Below, one piece after another: positions 62,576 through 64,000 of a DNA stretch of 64,000 nucleotides. The stretch is from Robertmurraya sp047302285 (GTDB lineage: Bacteria > Bacillota > Bacilli > Bacillales > Cytobacillaceae): assembly GCF_047302285.1 (NCBI RefSeq), contig NZ_CP154845.1, positions 3,906,001 to 3,970,000 of the forward strand, written 5' to 3'. The position numbers and the translations under genes are program-made. The notes under the pieces were generated by a model. It did not search any database. It was not told the origin of the DNA and saw nothing but the letters and a program-made list of their open reading frames with translations. Within the stretch, counting starts at the first letter, position 1, and each line of letters starts with the position of its first letter.

Positions 62576-64000
62576 TTATACACTAAATCTTATATATGTT
62601 TTAAATGCAGTTTTTAATTCGTTACTTGTTTCACCTCCAATGCTTAAAAGCCGAAGTACATAATCAATATAATAATCTTTTTTCCATCCAAAGGTATTTG
62701 GTAACTGAGTATATGGTAACAATCCCTTATTATTAATAACTCTTAAAGCCCCTAAATAATCCCTTTGTTCTATGATCTTATTTAACTCTTGCATACACTC
62801 GTTATAAATATAATCAACATTAACTGAGGTATTAATCGAAGTCAGGTTAGCTTTGTAGTCTTCAAGTGAATTAACTTTATTGTTCATTAATCTATAAACT
62901 TCATTTTGACATTTTTGCTTACTGAATAGTAATGCCTGCGACTCTAATTCTCTATTTAAAAAATCAAAAGTCTTCTCTTTAATAAAATTTAGAATACTTT
63001 CATATCCTTCTTTATTTTGCTTTATACAGATTATCTGTATTACTTCTGGAAGTAAGAATAAATTCTCTATTTCTGCAACATCAGGGGCGAATATATTGCT
63101 AGCGTTTAGAGATTGTATTTCTTCATCGGTTCTTCTGTCTCTATCAATTAACCCTTTCACTTCGGCATAATGGATTCCACTTAAGTTTTGATAAGCTTTG
63201 GTATAATGAATAACACTATTACAATTGTCTACTGGAATTATGTTATATTCTGTGAATAACATTGCATATAATTTTCTATCAATACTTTTATCAGGAGTAC
63301 CTTCAACAAGCAGTACTTTTTGTCTATTTCCAAGTATCTCCAGCATTAAATTATCGGAAGCATATACATTTTCAATTAGTTCATAATCCCATTGCAAATT
63401 ACTTTTTAAACCTTTTGCCCATACAATTTGCGCATTTATCCTAGAACTAGAAAACTCTAAACTATGCGTAATATATATAAATGTACAATCCTGCCTAGCA
63501 TTTTCAATTGCGTTCCATAATCTTATTAAGACTGACTTATGTAGATGATTTTCTGGTTCATCAATAATTATTAAACTGTTTTGCGGGACACATAATGCTT
63601 CTCCAATATAATAAAAAATTGCTCTTTCACCATCACTCATCTCATTACCATTATAATATTGCTTATCCGTATTACTCGGATCACTATCAAATACTTCTAT
63701 TTTACCTGCACCTATTTTCAGTTCTCGATGAGTAATGACATCTTCCCAAATTTTTTTGATTTTTTCTAACCTAGTTTCATTATCAAAATCTTTATTGCCT
63801 CCTTTATGACTTTCTCTATATTCTATGCTCTTTTGATAGTTTTCTGTCATAAGGTATTCCATTAGTATTTCAAAGTCATTTAGCAAGTGAGTCTCAGGTT
63901 TATTTCCCCACCGATTATTTCTCTTCCCGAAATTTTTTAACCATTGTTTATCATTATGTGTTCCCCCATATAGGAACTTCTCTTTAGCTAATTCGATTTC
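62576..64000 (-). CDS. AAA/ABC-type ATPase with TOPRIM-like (DUF4435) C-terminal half, N-terminus beyond the window
   Basis: The frame is open to base 64000 (474 residues visible), so the start and the Walker A loop lie outside. Visible ATPase elements are the ABC-type signature MSDGERAIF (about residues 121-129), Walker B SLIIIDEPENHLH (142-154) and ITHS (177-180). Then comes a region with KVLLVEGTPDKSIDRK (Glu about 233) and VKGLIDRDRR (Asp about 286 and 288), the acidic pattern of TOPRIM/DUF4435 domains, as in OLD-like and Gabija-type nucleases. A leucine codon (TTG 63886) could start a shorter product but has no evident site. Function is probably in anti-phage defence, by inference. Confidence 0.7.
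   Translation of the reverse strand, partial: EIELAKEKFLYGGTHNDKQWLKNFGKRNNRWGNKPETHLLNDFEILMEYLMTENYQKSIEYRESHKGGNKDFDNETRLEKIKKIWEDVITHRELKIGAGKIEVFDSDPSNTDKQYYNGNEMSDGERAIFYYIGEALCVPQNSLIIIDEPENHLHKSVLIRLWNAIENARQDCTFIYITHSLEFSSSRINAQIVWAKGLKSNLQWDYELIENVYASDNLMLEILGNRQKVLLVEGTPDKSIDRKLYAMLFTEYNIIPVDNCNSVIHYTKAYQNLSGIHYAEVKGLIDRDRRTDEEIQSLNASNIFAPDVAEIENLFLLPEVIQIICIKQNKEGYESILNFIKEKTFDFLNRELESQALLFSKQKCQNEVYRLMNNKVNSLEDYKANLTSINTSVNVDYIYNECMQELNKIIEQRDYLGALRVINNKGLLPYTQLPNTFGWKKDYYIDYVLRLLSIGGETSNELKTAFKTYIRFSV

Noticed and set aside
1..64000. rRNA, tRNA or insertion sequences
   Set aside because: No tRNA cloverleaf, rRNA segment or transposase was recognised on either strand.

Overview
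The window is chromosomal DNA from an endospore-forming, low-GC Firmicute, most likely Bacillaceae but not Bacillus subtilis itself. The evidence is a tricistronic Ger nutrient-receptor operon, AGGAGG-type ribosome binding sites, frequent GTG/TTG starts, OpuA betaine import, PucR-type purine catabolism, RNase J, and a sulfur locus resembling the B. subtilis yrk genes. The genus cannot be fixed by eye.

Layout. 1-810: 5' part of a trans-sulfuration PLP enzyme. 893-4829: ger operon in the order A-C-B, with a divergent 57-residue membrane protein at 4954-5127. 5231-5492: array of imperfect palindromes. 5635-8210: divergent DHA2 efflux pump and TetR regulator. 8342-10136: glycine riboswitch with terminator, then ACT-domain and DUF711 genes, followed by six repeats at an exact 20-nt period. 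10356-17075: MBL hydrolase, opuA operon, FetAB-like ABC exporter and glutaminase. 17245-19043: two orphan peptide-type ABC permeases. 19179-26037: methyltransferase, a small membrane protein, a frameshifted chemotaxis receptor, an HD-GYP protein and a GGDEF-EAL protein. 26484-33420: housekeeping and regulatory genes, including an RNase J that stands alone.

33549-41684 holds the urate-to-ammonia branch of purine catabolism: allB, pucG and pucF, divergent pucR, then uraD, an FMO-like flavoprotein and uraH. No classical uricase is present, so the flavoprotein between uraD and uraH is the best candidate for that step. 49486-60269 holds the xanthine branch: pucB, then pucD-E-C-A with an amidase and a gamma-glutamyltransferase homologue, then an NMT1-type ABC importer. 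Between the two halves lie a two-component system (41725-43790), a Met-rich exported protein, and a persulfide-handling locus (44706-49071): CstR-like repressor, DsrE-family protein, rhodanese, TusA-rhodanese, rhodanese-MBL, TusA and TauE. Several ATACC...GGTAT operators there suggest a compact CstR regulon.

60385 to the right end looks accessory. A short in-frame remnant matching the C-terminus of an RlmD/TrmA-type methyltransferase sits just upstream of a strong terminator. It is followed by a DUF6602-like protein with PD-(D/E)XK-type residues, a HEPN-like protein and an AAA ATPase with a TOPRIM-like C-terminal half that runs off the window. This reads as one end of an integrated element carrying a possible defence module.
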